Positions 8,739-17,111 are shown, counted from the stretch's first letter. The stretch: 64,000 nucleotides of DNA from Pseudomonas zanjanensis (GCF_014268745.2 NZ_JABWRB020000001.1:868001-932000); one strand, 5' to 3'. Numbers and translations: made by a program. The notes: a model not told the origin generated them from the sequence alone.

Positions 8739-9055
8739 CAGCTCGCGTCCCGCAGGGCCAGTTGCACCCGGCCGTTTTCGACCCGGGCCGAATGATGATG
8801 GGCGCAGCCCACGTCCGGGGCTTGGGCCAGGCCGGTTTCCAGGTCGATCTGCCAGTTGTGCAGCGGGCAGGCCACGCGCTTGCCGTAGACCAACCCTTGG
8901 GACAGCGGGCCACCCTTGTGCGGGCAACGGTCATCGAGGGCGAACACTTCATCGTCGCTGGTACGAAAAATCGCGATATCGCCTTTGGGACCATTGATGA
9001 TGCGCGAACCGAGGATATTGATCTCTTCCAGTGCGCAGATATCCAGCCAGTTCAT
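8738..9055 (-). CDS. nirD: Nitrite reductase small subunit NirD (Rieske-type)
   Basis: A 105-residue Rieske-fold subunit of the NADH-dependent assimilatory nitrite reductase. Unlike the E. coli protein it keeps both ligand pairs, CPHKGG (about residues 45-50) and CPLHNW (about 63-68), so it could bind a [2Fe-2S] cluster. Its start overlaps the nirB stop (ATGA) and its stop overlaps the nasA start, showing tight coupling in the nirB-nirD-nasA operon. Confidence 0.95.
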   Translation of the reverse strand: MNWLDICALEEINILGSRIINGPKGDIAIFRTSDDEVFALDDRCPHKGGPLSQGLVYGKRVACPLHNWQIDLETGLAQAPDVGCAHHHSARVENGRVQLALRDAS

Positions 9056-11505
9056 GCCGGCACCTCCAGGTTCTTCACGGGGATGACTTCGAACTCTTTC
9101 TTCAACTGAGGCTGTTCCAGGCGCTGTTTCCAAGGGTCCTGTTCCAGCGACAGGGAAAACTTCAGGCGTTCGTGGAGGGCCTTGCGCCGCTCGGGGTCTT
9201 CCAGCACGGCTTTCTTGATGTGCTCCATGCCGACCCGCTGCATGTAATGCACGGTGCGTTCGAGGTAGAAGGCTTCCTCGCGGTACAACTGCAGGAACGC
9301 GCCGTTGTATTCACGCACTTCCTCGGCGGTCTTGAGCTTGACGAAAAACTCCGCGACTTCGGTCTTGATCCCGCCGTTGCCACCGATGTACATCTCCCAG
9401 CCGGAATCGACGCCGATAATTCCCACGTCCTTGATGCCGGCTTCAGAGCAGTTGCGTGGGCAACCGGAGACCGCCAGCTTCACCTTGTGCGGCGACCACA
9501 TATTGAACAGGTCGTGTTCCAGCTCGATGCCCAACTGGGTGGAGTTCTGCGTACCGAAGCGGCAGAACTCGCTGCCCACGCAGGTCTTCACGGTGCGGAT
9601 GGACTTGCCGTAGGCGTGGCCGGACGGCATGTCGAGGTCTTTCCAGACGCCGGGCAAGTCTTGTTTCTTGATGCCCAGCAAGTCGATGCGCTGGCCGCCG
9701 GTGACCTTGACCATCGGCACGTTGTATTTATCGGCGACGTCGGCAATGCGCCGCAGCTCGGAGGGGTTGGTCACGCCTCCCCACATCCGCGGGACCACCG
9801 AGTAGGTGCCGTCTTTCTGGATGTTGGCGTGGGCGCGTTCGTTGATCAGGCGCGACTGTGGGTCGTCGTGGGCTTCGCCGGGCCAGGTGGATATCAGGTA
9901 GTAGTTCAACGCCGGGCGGCAGGTGGCGCAGCCGTTCGGGGTGCGCCAGTTCAGGTAGCTCATGGTGCCGGCGATGGTCAGCAGGTGCTGGTCGCGGATC
10001 GCCTGGCGGATCTGGCCGTGGTTGAGGTCGCTGCAACCGCAGATGGCTTTTTCGCTTTTTGGCTTGACGTCCGCCGCGCCGCCCACGGTGTTGATCAGGA
10101 TCTGCTCCACCAGGCCGGCGCAAGAGCCGCAGGAACTGGCGGCCTTGGTGTGTTTTTTCACGTCATCGACGCTGAACAGCCCGTGCTCCTGGATCGCCTT
10201 GACGATGGTGCCCTTGCACACGCCGTTGCAGCCGCAGACTTCGGCGGTGTCGGCCATGCTCATGGCTTTGTCCTGGCCTTGGTGGCCTACATCGCCTAAA
10301 GCGTTTTCCCCAAACATCAGGTGATCGCGGATCTCGCTGATGCCGTGGTTCTCACGAATCTGCCGGAAATACCAGCCGCCGTCCGCGGTATCGCCGTACA
10401 GGCAGGCACCCACCAGCACGTCATCCTTAATCACCAGTTTCTTGTAGACGCCGCCGATCGGGTCGGAAAGGGTGATGGTCTCGGTGCCTTCGCCGCCCAT
10501 GAAGTCGCCGGCGGAAAACAGGTCGATGCCGGTGACTTTCAACTTGGTCGACGTGACCGAACCCTTGTAAGTGGCGAAGCCCAATTGCGCGAGGTGGTTG
10601 GCGCAGACCTTGGCCTGTTCGAACAGCGGCGCCACCAGGCCGTAGGCGGTGCCGCGGTGGCTGGCGCATTCACCGATGGCGTAGATGCGCGGGTCGTAGG
10701 TTTGCATGGTGTCGTTGACCAGGATCCCGCGGTTGCAGGGGATGCCGGATTTTTCCGCCAGTTCGGTATTGGGACGGATGCCGGCGGCCATCACCACCAG
10801 GTCGGCGGGGATGATGTCGCCGTTCTTGAACTGGACCGAGCCGACCCGGCCATTGCCGGCGTCGTGCAAGGCCTGGGTCTGTTCGCAGAGGCGGAATTTC
10901 AGGCCACGGTTTTCCAGGGCGGTCTGCAGCAGTTGGCCGCTGGTCTTGTCCAGTTGCCGTTCCAGCAGCCATTCACCGATGTGGACGACGGTCACGTCCA
11001 TACCCCGCAGCTTCAAGCCGTTGGCCGCTTCCAGGCCCAGCAGGCCGCCGCCGATGACCACGGCGTGCTTGTGGGTCTTGGCGGTGTCGATCATCGCCTG
11101 GGTGTCGGCGATGTCGCGGTAACCAATCACCCCTTCAAGGGTGTTGCCGGGGATCGGCAAGATGAACGGCGTGGAACCGGTGGCGATCAGCAGGCGGTCG
11201 TATTCGGCTTCGCTGCCGTCTTCGGCGATGACCCGGCGCTTGACCCGGTCGATCTCCACCACTTTACGGTTGAGCAGCAGCTTGATGTTGTTGTCCAGGT
11301 ACCAGCTCAGGTCGTTGAGCACGATCTCTTCGAACGTCTGCTCACCGGCCAGCACCGGCGAGAGCAGGATGCGGTTGTAGTTGGTGTGGGGTTCGGCGCC
11401 GAACACCGTGATGTCGTACAGCTCGTTGCTCAGCTTGAGCAGTTCCTCGAGGGTGCGAACCCCGGCCATGCCGTTGCCGATCATCACCAGTTTGAGTTTT
11501 TTCAT
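9052..11505 (-). CDS. nirB: Assimilatory nitrite reductase [NAD(P)H] large subunit
   Basis: An 817-residue siroheme enzyme reducing nitrite to ammonium. Order of domains: N-terminal FAD/NAD(P) pyridine-nucleotide oxidoreductase (GNGMAGVRTLEEL, then the second nucleotide site VVIGGGLLGLEAANGL), two BFD-like [2Fe-2S] motifs (CGCNGVC...CGSCAGLV and CGCSDLN...GCATCRPAL), then the ferredoxin-like half and the siroheme/[4Fe-4S] ligands (TCVGSEFCRFG and SGCPRNCSEAG). The ATG at 11505 directly precedes the FAD motif; upstream in-frame Met codons lie in the leader. It is the first gene of nirB-nirD-nasA-cobA and is preceded by an ANTAR-type attenuator leader. Confidence 0.97.
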   Translation of the reverse strand: MKKLKLVMIGNGMAGVRTLEELLKLSNELYDITVFGAEPHTNYNRILLSPVLAGEQTFEEIVLNDLSWYLDNNIKLLLNRKVVEIDRVKRRVIAEDGSEAEYDRLLIATGSTPFILPIPGNTLEGVIGYRDIADTQAMIDTAKTHKHAVVIGGGLLGLEAANGLKLRGMDVTVVHIGEWLLERQLDKTSGQLLQTALENRGLKFRLCEQTQALHDAGNGRVGSVQFKNGDIIPADLVVMAAGIRPNTELAEKSGIPCNRGILVNDTMQTYDPRIYAIGECASHRGTAYGLVAPLFEQAKVCANHLAQLGFATYKGSVTSTKLKVTGIDLFSAGDFMGGEGTETITLSDPIGGVYKKLVIKDDVLVGACLYGDTADGGWYFRQIRENHGISEIRDHLMFGENALGDVGHQGQDKAMSMADTAEVCGCNGVCKGTIVKAIQEHGLFSVDDVKKHTKAASSCGSCAGLVEQILINTVGGAADVKPKSEKAICGCSDLNHGQIRQAIRDQHLLTIAGTMSYLNWRTPNGCATCRPALNYYLISTWPGEAHDDPQSRLINERAHANIQKDGTYSVVPRMWGGVTNPSELRRIADVADKYNVPMVKVTGGQRIDLLGIKKQDLPGVWKDLDMPSGHAYGKSIRTVKTCVGSEFCRFGTQNSTQLGIELEHDLFNMWSPHKVKLAVSGCPRNCSEAGIKDVGIIGVDSGWEMYIGGNGGIKTEVAEFFVKLKTAEEVREYNGAFLQLYREEAFYLERTVHYMQRVGMEHIKKAVLEDPERRKALHERLKFSLSLEQDPWKQRLEQPQLKKEFEVIPVKNLEVPA

Positions 11506-11573
11506 CAGGGTTCTCCGCAAGCTCATGTCCGTTTCATCACGGCGATCGGACTGGCTCGGCAATTTTTACGAAA

Positions 11574-11616
11574 ACAAAAAAAGGCGTCCCGCTAGCAAGC
11601 TAGCGAGGACGCCTTT
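11574..11616 (-). terminator. Intrinsic terminator in the nirB leader (attenuator)
   Basis: Read on the minus strand: a 10-bp arm AAAGGCGTCC, a bulged T, CGCTAGC, a 2-nt loop, GCTAGCG, GGACGCCTTT and then a run of T (11573-11579 region). It lies between the promoter and the nirB ATG, so it would stop transcription by default. Its rising arm (11607-11616) is shared with the third hexaloop hairpin, so the two structures exclude each other. Confidence 0.88.
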
Positions 11617-11668
11617 GTCCTGGTCCCGTTCTCTCGGGAAGCACCGCCTTCATCGTTGGAGGCGTTGC
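11606..11668 (-). promoter_or_regulatory. NasT/ANTAR antiterminator element of the nirB leader
   Basis: ANTAR proteins bind paired hairpins with hexanucleotide loops carrying A at position 1 and G at position 4. On the minus strand I read three: loop AACGAT (stem 11641-11668, one mismatch pair in the lower half and one in the upper half), loop AGAGAA closed by TCCCG/CGGGA (11624-11639), and loop AAAGGC closed by AGGAC/GTCCT (11606-11621). The last shares sequence with the terminator. NasT, an ANTAR protein, is encoded at 15310-15885. Nitrate release of NasT from NasS would permit binding here and read-through. Confidence 0.82.
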
Positions 11669-11692
11669 TTTATGTATGGTGGTGTAGGTAAT

Positions 11693-11707
11693 GCAGTGGT
11701 TGTGCCA
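11693..11707 (-). promoter_or_regulatory. Sigma-54 promoter of nirB
   Basis: On the minus strand TGGCAC, 5 nt, CTGC (then A), which matches the -24/-12 consensus TGGCAC-N5-TTGC with correct GG/GC spacing and one mismatch. The predicted start near 11681 places the first ANTAR hairpin about 13 nt into the RNA. This indicates NtrC/RpoN nitrogen control. Confidence 0.75.
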
Positions 11708-11832
11708 AGTGGCGCGAAGGCGTGGATTTATTGAGCGGCGGGCTGGTTGAGCGGATTGGGGAGGGATTTATTGCACCGAATCAAAGCGTGTTGCCCGGTA
11801 ATGGAGCGCGCTAGGGCGAGCGAAAAGTTTTT

Positions 11833-11924
11833 GTGGCGAGGGAGCTTGCTCCCGCTGGGCTGCGAAGCAGACCCAAAAAAAGGCGACCGCTGCGCGCTCG
11901 AGCGGGAGCAAGCTCCCTCGCCAC
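11833..11924. repeat. REPIN (GTGGCGAGGGAGCTTGCTCCC family)
   Basis: Two inverted REP units (about 11833-11858 and 11899-11924) flank a GC-rich core. The element ends 3 bp before the stop codon of the kinase gene, between it and the nirB promoter, and may act as the 3' end of the transporter-kinase transcript. Confidence 0.85.
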
Positions 11925-11926
11925 GG

Positions 11927-13597
11927 TCATGAGTGGAATACCAAAAACAACAGCACCACATTCACCACCAACGACACCAGCGCCAATGTCCGCCAGACCT
12001 TCAGCGGCTCTCTTTCCAGCAACGGCCTGGGCCTGACGCTCAAGCTGCGGCGCTCGCCCTGCTCCAGCAGCAATAGCCATTCCTCGGCCGTCTCAAAACG
12101 CTGACCCGGATCCGCCGCGACCGCGCGTTCCAGGCTCTGCCCAAGCCATTCGGCCAAGTCCGGCCGATAGCGGCTGGCACTGACCGGCACGCCGAAGCGC
12201 GGGCGCTGGAAGGCTTCGATCTCGCCGTAGGGATAATGCCCGGTCAGCAGGAAATACAAGGTCACGCCGACGGCATACAAATCCTGTTGCGCCGTGGGCG
12301 CGGCGCCGCCGAAGGCTTCCGGGGCAATGTAACTGGGTGTGCCGGGCAGCACGTTGGCCTGGTCCTCGGACAAGCCCGGGCAATACGCCAGGCCAAAATC
12401 CAGCAAGCGCAATTCCCCGTCGTCGCCCAGGTGCAGGTTTTCCGGCTTGATGTCGCGGTGGTAGATCTGCCGCCGATGCAACAGGCCCACCGCCCGCACC
12501 AGCCGCTGCGCCAGGTCCTGCCATTGGGCCAGGGGCAGCGGACCGCCCTGGTTGAACAGCTCGGCCAGGGTCGCGCCCGGATATTCACGCATTACGTAGT
12601 ACAGATGCTGACGTTGGGGCACCCCATGGACTTCGGGAAACTGCCGCCCGGCGACGCGTTTGAGAAACCATTCCTCCGAGAGCAAGGCCTGACCGGCCCG
12701 GCTATCGTCCCGTAGCTGCACGGGCAAGGTTTTCAGCAGCCAAGGTTGGCCTTGGCCGTCGTGCACCCGGTAAAGCAACGATTGCTGGCTCTGGCCGAGC
12801 AGGCTTTCGATCTGCCAGCCCTCGAACACCTGGCCCGGTTTCAGCGCCGGCGGCAAGGGCCATTGCTGGAGCTGGATCAAGGCATCGCCAATGCTGGCTT
12901 CGCCGAGGGCATCGACCCGCACCAACAACGCGCTGGCATTGTCCTGGCTACCGGCCAGGTGCGCGGCGTTGACCAGCGTCTGCGCAGCGAGGTGCAGGTC
13001 GGGTTGGTCGCGAAGGATGGCGGCGATGGCCATGTCCCCCAAGACCGCCCAGACGCCGTCGCTGAGCAACACGAAGGTTTCGTCGGTGCGCAGTTCACCG
13101 TCGAGAAAGTCGAGGATCAGGTGTTGGTCCAGCCCCAGGGCCCGCTTCAGCACATGCTGCATGCCCTGCTGTTCCCAGACGTGATCCTCGCTGACCCGTT
13201 GCAGGTGATCGGCATGCCAGCGGTAGACCCGGCAATCGCCGACGTGGGCCAAGGTGAAGCGCCGGCCCCGCAGGACCAGGGCGCTCACGGTGGTGAGCAG
13301 CGGTTGCCCGCCGCCGTTGGCCTGCAGCCAGCGGTTCTGGGCCAGCAACAGCCGGTCCAGCGCTTGGGCCACGCCCCAGGTTTGCGGCGTGGAATAGTAG
13401 TCCAGGGCCAGGGCCTGCAAGGTCGAACGGGCGGCCAGCCCACCATCGGCGCATTGGCTCACGCCGTCGGCGATGGCGAACAGGTAACCCTTGCTGGCAG
13501 CCAGGGCCGGGGCGGGCGTGACCAGGCGCAGGGCGTCCTGGTTTTCTTCCCGCGGGCCGATGGCGCTGGCCTCGGCAAAACTCAATTGCAGGCTCAT
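11927..13597 (-). CDS. Bifunctional PP2C-type phosphatase / Ser-Thr protein kinase
   Basis: A 556-residue fusion. The N-terminal third is a PP2C-family phosphatase domain (IADGVSQCADGG, later LLSDGVWAVL and NASALLVRVD). It is followed by a Hanks-type kinase domain with HRDIKPEN (about residues 385-392) and DFG (about 406-408) intact, and a single C-terminal membrane helix (about 534-553) that should hold the enzyme at the inner membrane. It starts 9 bp after the nitrate transporter gene. The equivalent gene sits beside the nitrate transporter in P. aeruginosa. Its target is unknown; the transporter or NirB/NasA are guesses from context. Confidence 0.9.
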   Translation of the reverse strand: MSLQLSFAEASAIGPREENQDALRLVTPAPALAASKGYLFAIADGVSQCADGGLAARSTLQALALDYYSTPQTWGVAQALDRLLLAQNRWLQANGGGQPLLTTVSALVLRGRRFTLAHVGDCRVYRWHADHLQRVSEDHVWEQQGMQHVLKRALGLDQHLILDFLDGELRTDETFVLLSDGVWAVLGDMAIAAILRDQPDLHLAAQTLVNAAHLAGSQDNASALLVRVDALGEASIGDALIQLQQWPLPPALKPGQVFEGWQIESLLGQSQQSLLYRVHDGQGQPWLLKTLPVQLRDDSRAGQALLSEEWFLKRVAGRQFPEVHGVPQRQHLYYVMREYPGATLAELFNQGGPLPLAQWQDLAQRLVRAVGLLHRRQIYHRDIKPENLHLGDDGELRLLDFGLAYCPGLSEDQANVLPGTPSYIAPEAFGGAAPTAQQDLYAVGVTLYFLLTGHYPYGEIEAFQRPRFGVPVSASRYRPDLAEWLGQSLERAVAADPGQRFETAEEWLLLLEQGERRSLSVRPRPLLEREPLKVWRTLALVSLVVNVVLLFLVFHS

Positions 13598-13606
13598 GGT
13601 TGCAGG

Positions 13607-14818
13607 TTATACCCGAGCAGCGGTGACGGCTGCCGAACCCCAAGTGGTTCTCCAGCGACGCTTGACGCCATACAGGCCGAACCAGGCCAGGACACCGAGG
13701 CTGGCGAACAACCACAGCGCCAGTTGATAGCTGCCGGTGCTTTGCTTGATCGCGCCCATGCCCGCCGCCAGGGCGAAGCCGCCGATGCCGCCGGCCATGC
13801 CGATCAGCCCGGTCATCACGCCGATTTCGCGACGGAAGCGTTGTGGCACCAGTTGGAACACCGCGCCGTTGCCCGCACCCAAGCCGAGCATGGTGCAAAC
13901 GAACAGGGCCAGGGCCGCATAGGAACTCGGCAGGTTGAAGCCCACCGCGGCGATGCAGACGGCCGCTACGGTGTACATGCCGAGCAAAGTGCGGATGCCG
14001 CCAAAACGGTCCGCCAGGGCGCCGCCCAAGGGACGCATCAGACTGCCACCGAAGACGCAGGCAGCGGTGTAGTAGCCGGCGGTGACGGGGCTCAGGCCAT
14101 ATTGGTCGTTGAAGTAGCCGGGCAGGGCGCTGGCCAGGCCGATGAAGCCGCCGAAGGTCACGCTGTAGAAGAACATGAACCACCAGCTGTCGCGGTCGCC
14201 CAGGGCCTTGAGGTAGTCGGCCATGGATTTGGCTTTTGGTCGCTCGGGGGCGTTCTTGGCCAGCCAGGCGAAGAGGACCAGGGTCAGCACCAGCGGGATC
14301 AGTGCGAAGCCGAACACGTTGGTCCAGCCGAAGGCCACGGCCATGACCGGTGCGATCAACGCGGCGAGCACGGTGCCCGAGTTGCCAGCCCCGGCGATGC
14401 CCATGGCCTTGCCCTGGTGTTGCGGCGGATACCACTGGGAGGCCAGGGGCAGGGCGACGGCGAACGAAGCGCCGGCCACACCGAGGAACAGGCCCAGCAG
14501 CAGGGCTTGTTCGTAGCTGTGGATGCCCAGTTTCCAGGCGCAGAACAGCGCACCGATCACGATCACCTGGCCAACCATGCCGGCGGTCTTGGGTGAAATC
14601 CGGTCGGCCAGCAGGCCCATGAACAGGCGCAGCACGGCGCCGGCCAGGATCGGTGTCGCTACCATCAGGCCGCGTTGCTGGGTGGTCAGGTGCAGGTCGG
14701 CGGAGATCTGTACCGCCAGTGGCCCGAGCAGGTACCAGACCATGAAACTCAGGTCGAAATAAAGAAAGGCCGCGAACAGTGTCGGGGTGTGGCCGGATTT
14801 CCAGAAGCTTGAATTCAT
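13607..14818 (-). CDS. Nitrate/nitrite transporter, MFS NNP family (NarK/NasA type)
   Basis: A 403-residue, 12-helix major facilitator protein of the nitrate/nitrite porter group. Both NNP signature segments are visible: GIAGAGNSGTVLAAL (about residues 137-151) and GLGAGNGAVFQLVPQRF (about 318-334). It imports nitrate for assimilation. GAGG lies ahead of the ATG at 14818. A sigma-54 element and an ANTAR leader precede it, as for nirB. The kinase gene follows in the same operon. In Pseudomonas this gene is often called nasA, which collides with the reductase name. Confidence 0.93.
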   Translation of the reverse strand: MNSSFWKSGHTPTLFAAFLYFDLSFMVWYLLGPLAVQISADLHLTTQQRGLMVATPILAGAVLRLFMGLLADRISPKTAGMVGQVIVIGALFCAWKLGIHSYEQALLLGLFLGVAGASFAVALPLASQWYPPQHQGKAMGIAGAGNSGTVLAALIAPVMAVAFGWTNVFGFALIPLVLTLVLFAWLAKNAPERPKAKSMADYLKALGDRDSWWFMFFYSVTFGGFIGLASALPGYFNDQYGLSPVTAGYYTAACVFGGSLMRPLGGALADRFGGIRTLLGMYTVAAVCIAAVGFNLPSSYAALALFVCTMLGLGAGNGAVFQLVPQRFRREIGVMTGLIGMAGGIGGFALAAGMGAIKQSTGSYQLALWLFASLGVLAWFGLYGVKRRWRTTWGSAAVTAARV

Positions 14819-14910
14819 CGCGCACCTCAGCTGTAAAAGTCTCGAGAAATGAGTCAGTGCTTAGAGCAGTGCGCCGCCTGTGGTCGCACCACCGGCCCCG
14901 AAGGGCCAAA

Positions 14911-14962
14911 ACAAAAAAACGCCGCAACCCGGATCGCCAGAGAGGCAAGGAGGGTGTGCGAC
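14911..14962 (-). terminator. Intrinsic terminator in the nitrate-transporter leader (attenuator)
   Basis: On the minus strand GTCGCACACCC (14952-14962) pairs with GGGTTGCGGC (14921-14930) with one bulge, and TTGCC/GGCGA can pair inside; seven T residues follow (14913-14919). The 5' arm includes the 3' arm of the second ANTAR hairpin (14959-14962), so terminator and hairpin compete. A GGCCC-TTCG-GGGCC stem lies further downstream at 14893-14906. Confidence 0.8.
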
Positions 14963-14999
14963 GTCTTTGTCGTAGGTGGGGCAACCGCCGTTGGTTACC
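14959..14999 (-). promoter_or_regulatory. NasT/ANTAR antiterminator element of the nitrate-transporter leader
   Basis: Two hexaloop hairpins on the minus strand: GGTAACC/GGTTGCC closing loop AACGGC (14980-14999), and CGAC/GTCG closing loop AAAGAC (14959-14972). Both loops have A1 and G4, the ANTAR recognition pattern. The linker is 7 nt. The second hairpin overlaps the terminator arm, giving a NasT-dependent switch. Confidence 0.83.
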
Positions 15000-15014
15000 T
15001 GTGGGGTTGCTTAA

Positions 15015-15029
15015 GCGAGATCTGTGCCA
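15015..15029 (-). promoter_or_regulatory. Sigma-54 promoter of the nitrate-transporter operon
   Basis: On the minus strand TGGCAC, 5 nt, TCGC: exact -24 box, one mismatch at -12, correct spacing. The predicted start near 15003 is immediately before the first ANTAR hairpin. Confidence 0.68.
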
Positions 15030-15054
15030 ACCTGTGAGGTAAGGGGGAGGGCCC

Positions 15055-15283
15055 TTCGCGAGCAGGCTCGCTCCCACAGGGATTGTAGTTGTTCGCAAAT
15101 GTCCGTGCTCACCCCGCAAACCCTGTGGGAGCGGGCTTGCTCGCGAAGACGGTGGGGCAGTCGATATCAATGTTGGAAGTAAGACCGCTTTCGCGAGCAA
15201 GCCCGCTCCCACAGTGGATTGGGGTTGTTCCCAAATGCTGCGTTCACCCTGGAACCCATGTGGGAGCGAGCTTGCTCGCGATG
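15055..15283. repeat. Cluster of four REP units
   Basis: REP units of the GTGGGAGCg-GC-TGCTCGCGA family at about 15055-15079 (inverted), 15125-15147 (direct), 15190-15214 (inverted) and 15260-15283 (direct), forming two or more REPINs between nasT and the transporter promoter. No gene is visible in this spacer. Confidence 0.85.
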
Positions 15284-15309
15284 GCGGCAGGCACGGCGCT
15301 ACTAGGCTT

Positions 15310-15885
15310 TCAGCCGAGCAATTCATTCATGGCGATGATCTGCTCCGCCACCTGGATCAGCTTCTGCTGGCGGCTCATGGCCTGGCGGCGCATCAGGGTG
15401 TAGGCCTGCTCCTCGTTGCATTCCTTCATCTTCATCAGCATGCCCTTGGCCAGTTCGATGCGCTTGCGTTCGGCCAGTTGCTGGTCCCGGGCCAGGAGTT
15501 GGGCGCGCAGGGCCTGGTCGCTTTCGAAGCGGGCCATGGCCACGTCGAGGATCGGTTGCAGGCGCGCGGCGTGGATGCCTTCGACGATGTAGGCGCTGAC
15601 GCCCGACTTGATCGCCTGGCGCATTACATTGGGGTCGTGCTCGTCGGTAAACATGACGATCGGTCGTGGCTGGTCGCGACTGACCAGCACCACTTGCTCC
15701 ATCACATCGCGCCCGGGTGACTCGGTATCGATCAGGATCACGTCCGGACGCACCGTTTCGACGCGCGCCGGCAGGTCGATGGTCAGGCCGGATTCGTCGA
15801 TCACTTCGAAGCCGGCTTCGATCAGGGCAGCCTTGAGACGGCCGACTTTTTTCGCGGTGTCGTTGATCAGCAGGATACGCAGCAT
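15310..15885 (-). CDS. nasT: NasT, ANTAR-domain antiterminator for nitrate assimilation
   Basis: A 191-residue response-regulator-like protein. The receiver domain (LRILLINDT..., then DVILIDTESPGRDV with the phospho-acceptor-like Asp) is followed by a coiled-coil linker and a C-terminal ANTAR RNA-binding domain (ERKRIELAKGMLMKMKE plus EEQAYTLMRRQAM, about residues 138-170). NasT binds dual-hexaloop leaders and prevents termination. It is preceded by AGGAG and starts 14 bp after nasS. The two leaders at 11606-11668 and 14959-14999 are its likely targets. Confidence 0.95.
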   Translation of the reverse strand: MLRILLINDTAKKVGRLKAALIEAGFEVIDESGLTIDLPARVETVRPDVILIDTESPGRDVMEQVVLVSRDQPRPIVMFTDEHDPNVMRQAIKSGVSAYIVEGIHAARLQPILDVAMARFESDQALRAQLLARDQQLAERKRIELAKGMLMKMKECNEEQAYTLMRRQAMSRQQKLIQVAEQIIAMNELLG

Positions 15886-15899
15886 GGTCGTGGCTCCTG

Positions 15900-17111
15900 T
15901 CAGCGGCTGGCGAGAAGGGGAGCCGCATCGCTCAAGGCGTGCAGTTTGAAGCTGCGGGCGTACCCGGCCGGGTCCGAGCCGTCCCAGGTGGTGCCATCGA
16001 TCAGTTGGCTGCTGCGCATGTCCTGGCTTGGGGACGCAATGTCCAGCGCCCCACAGGCTTCACGGTACAGCGTGAGTTGCTGGACGTCCCGGGCCACGGC
16101 CAGGTAATCCGGGTCTTCGCGCAGCAAGCCCCAGCGACGGAACTGGGTCATGAACCACATGCCGTCGGACAGGTACGGCAGGTTCACCTCGCCGTCGCCA
16201 TGGAAGCGCATCGCGTGGGGATCCTGCCAGCTGTTGCCCAAGCCGTCGGCATAGATGCCCAGCAGGCGCGGCTCGATGCAGTCCAGCGGGGCGTCGAGGT
16301 ATTCGGGCGCACTTAACAGTTGCGCGGTGCTGCGACGGTTTTCGTTGCTTTGTTCGATGAAGCGGCTGGCTTCGAGGATCGCCATCACCAGGGCCCGGGC
16401 GGTATTGGGGTACTGCTCGACGAACGCGCGGGTACAACCGAGGACTTTTTCCGGGTGATCGGGCCAGATGGTCTGGGTAGTCGCCAGGGTAAAACCGAGG
16501 TTCTGCTTCACCGCGCTGGCGCACCAGGGCTCGCCGACGCAAAACCCGTCGATACGCCCGGCTTGCAGGTGCGCGATCATTTGCGGCGGAGGCACGACCA
16601 CGCTGTCGACATCCGACAACGGGTGGATGCCCTGGGCGGCGAGCCAGTAATAGAGCCACATGGCGTGGGTGCCGGTGGGGAAAGTCTGGGCGAAGGTCAG
16701 TTTCGGGCGAGTTTGGTGCACGTGCCGTTCCAGTGCTTCAGGACTGGTCACGCCTTGGGCCTGCAAGCCATGGGACAAGTTTATGCTCTGGCCGTTCTGG
16801 TTCAGCCCCATCAGCACCGCCATGTCGGTCGGCGCGACCCCGCCAATGCCCAGGTGCACCGCATAGACCAGGCCATACAGGCTGTGGGCGGCGTCGATTT
16901 CACCGCTGACCAGCTTGTCCCGCAGGTTGGCCCAGGAGGCCTGGCGCTTGAGATTCAGGGTCAAGCCGTAGGGTTGGGCGAAGCCCTGGGTGGCGGCCAC
17001 CACCACCGGGGCACAGTCGCTCAAGGCCATGAAGCCGAGGTTGACCGCGCTCTTTTCCGGGGCATCGCTGCCGTTGACCCAGGCCAGGGGGTTGGCTGGA
17101 ACTTCATTCAT
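15900..17111 (-). CDS. nasS: NasS, nitrate-responsive sensor that sequesters NasT
   Basis: A 403-residue protein of the NrtA/CmpA periplasmic-binding fold. It has no signal peptide, in keeping with a cytoplasmic sensor. Recognisable family segments are GFMALSDCAPVVVAATQGF (about residues 26-44), the GEIDAAHSLYG region, and GRIDGFCVGEPW (about 187-198). In the known system NasS holds NasT inactive and releases it when nitrate or nitrite binds. It is the first gene of a nasS-nasT pair. A divergent T3SS regulator gene starts 180 bp away, marking the edge of the secretion cluster. Confidence 0.93.
   Translation of the reverse strand: MNEVPANPLAWVNGSDAPEKSAVNLGFMALSDCAPVVVAATQGFAQPYGLTLNLKRQASWANLRDKLVSGEIDAAHSLYGLVYAVHLGIGGVAPTDMAVLMGLNQNGQSINLSHGLQAQGVTSPEALERHVHQTRPKLTFAQTFPTGTHAMWLYYWLAAQGIHPLSDVDSVVVPPPQMIAHLQAGRIDGFCVGEPWCASAVKQNLGFTLATTQTIWPDHPEKVLGCTRAFVEQYPNTARALVMAILEASRFIEQSNENRRSTAQLLSAPEYLDAPLDCIEPRLLGIYADGLGNSWQDPHAMRFHGDGEVNLPYLSDGMWFMTQFRRWGLLREDPDYLAVARDVQQLTLYREACGALDIASPSQDMRSSQLIDGTTWDGSDPAGYARSFKLHALSDAAPLLASR

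Noticed and set aside
12746..14596. Plus-strand 616-residue open frame opposite the kinase and transporter genes
   Set aside because: Composition is Gly/Gln/His-rich low-complexity typical of the antisense of GC-rich genes; the minus-strand genes have clear kinase and MFS motifs.
13095..15326. Minus-strand 743-residue frame overlapping kinase, transporter and REP cluster
   Set aside because: It is Arg/Pro/Gly-rich, spans a promoter, an attenuator and REP units, and is out of frame with the real genes.
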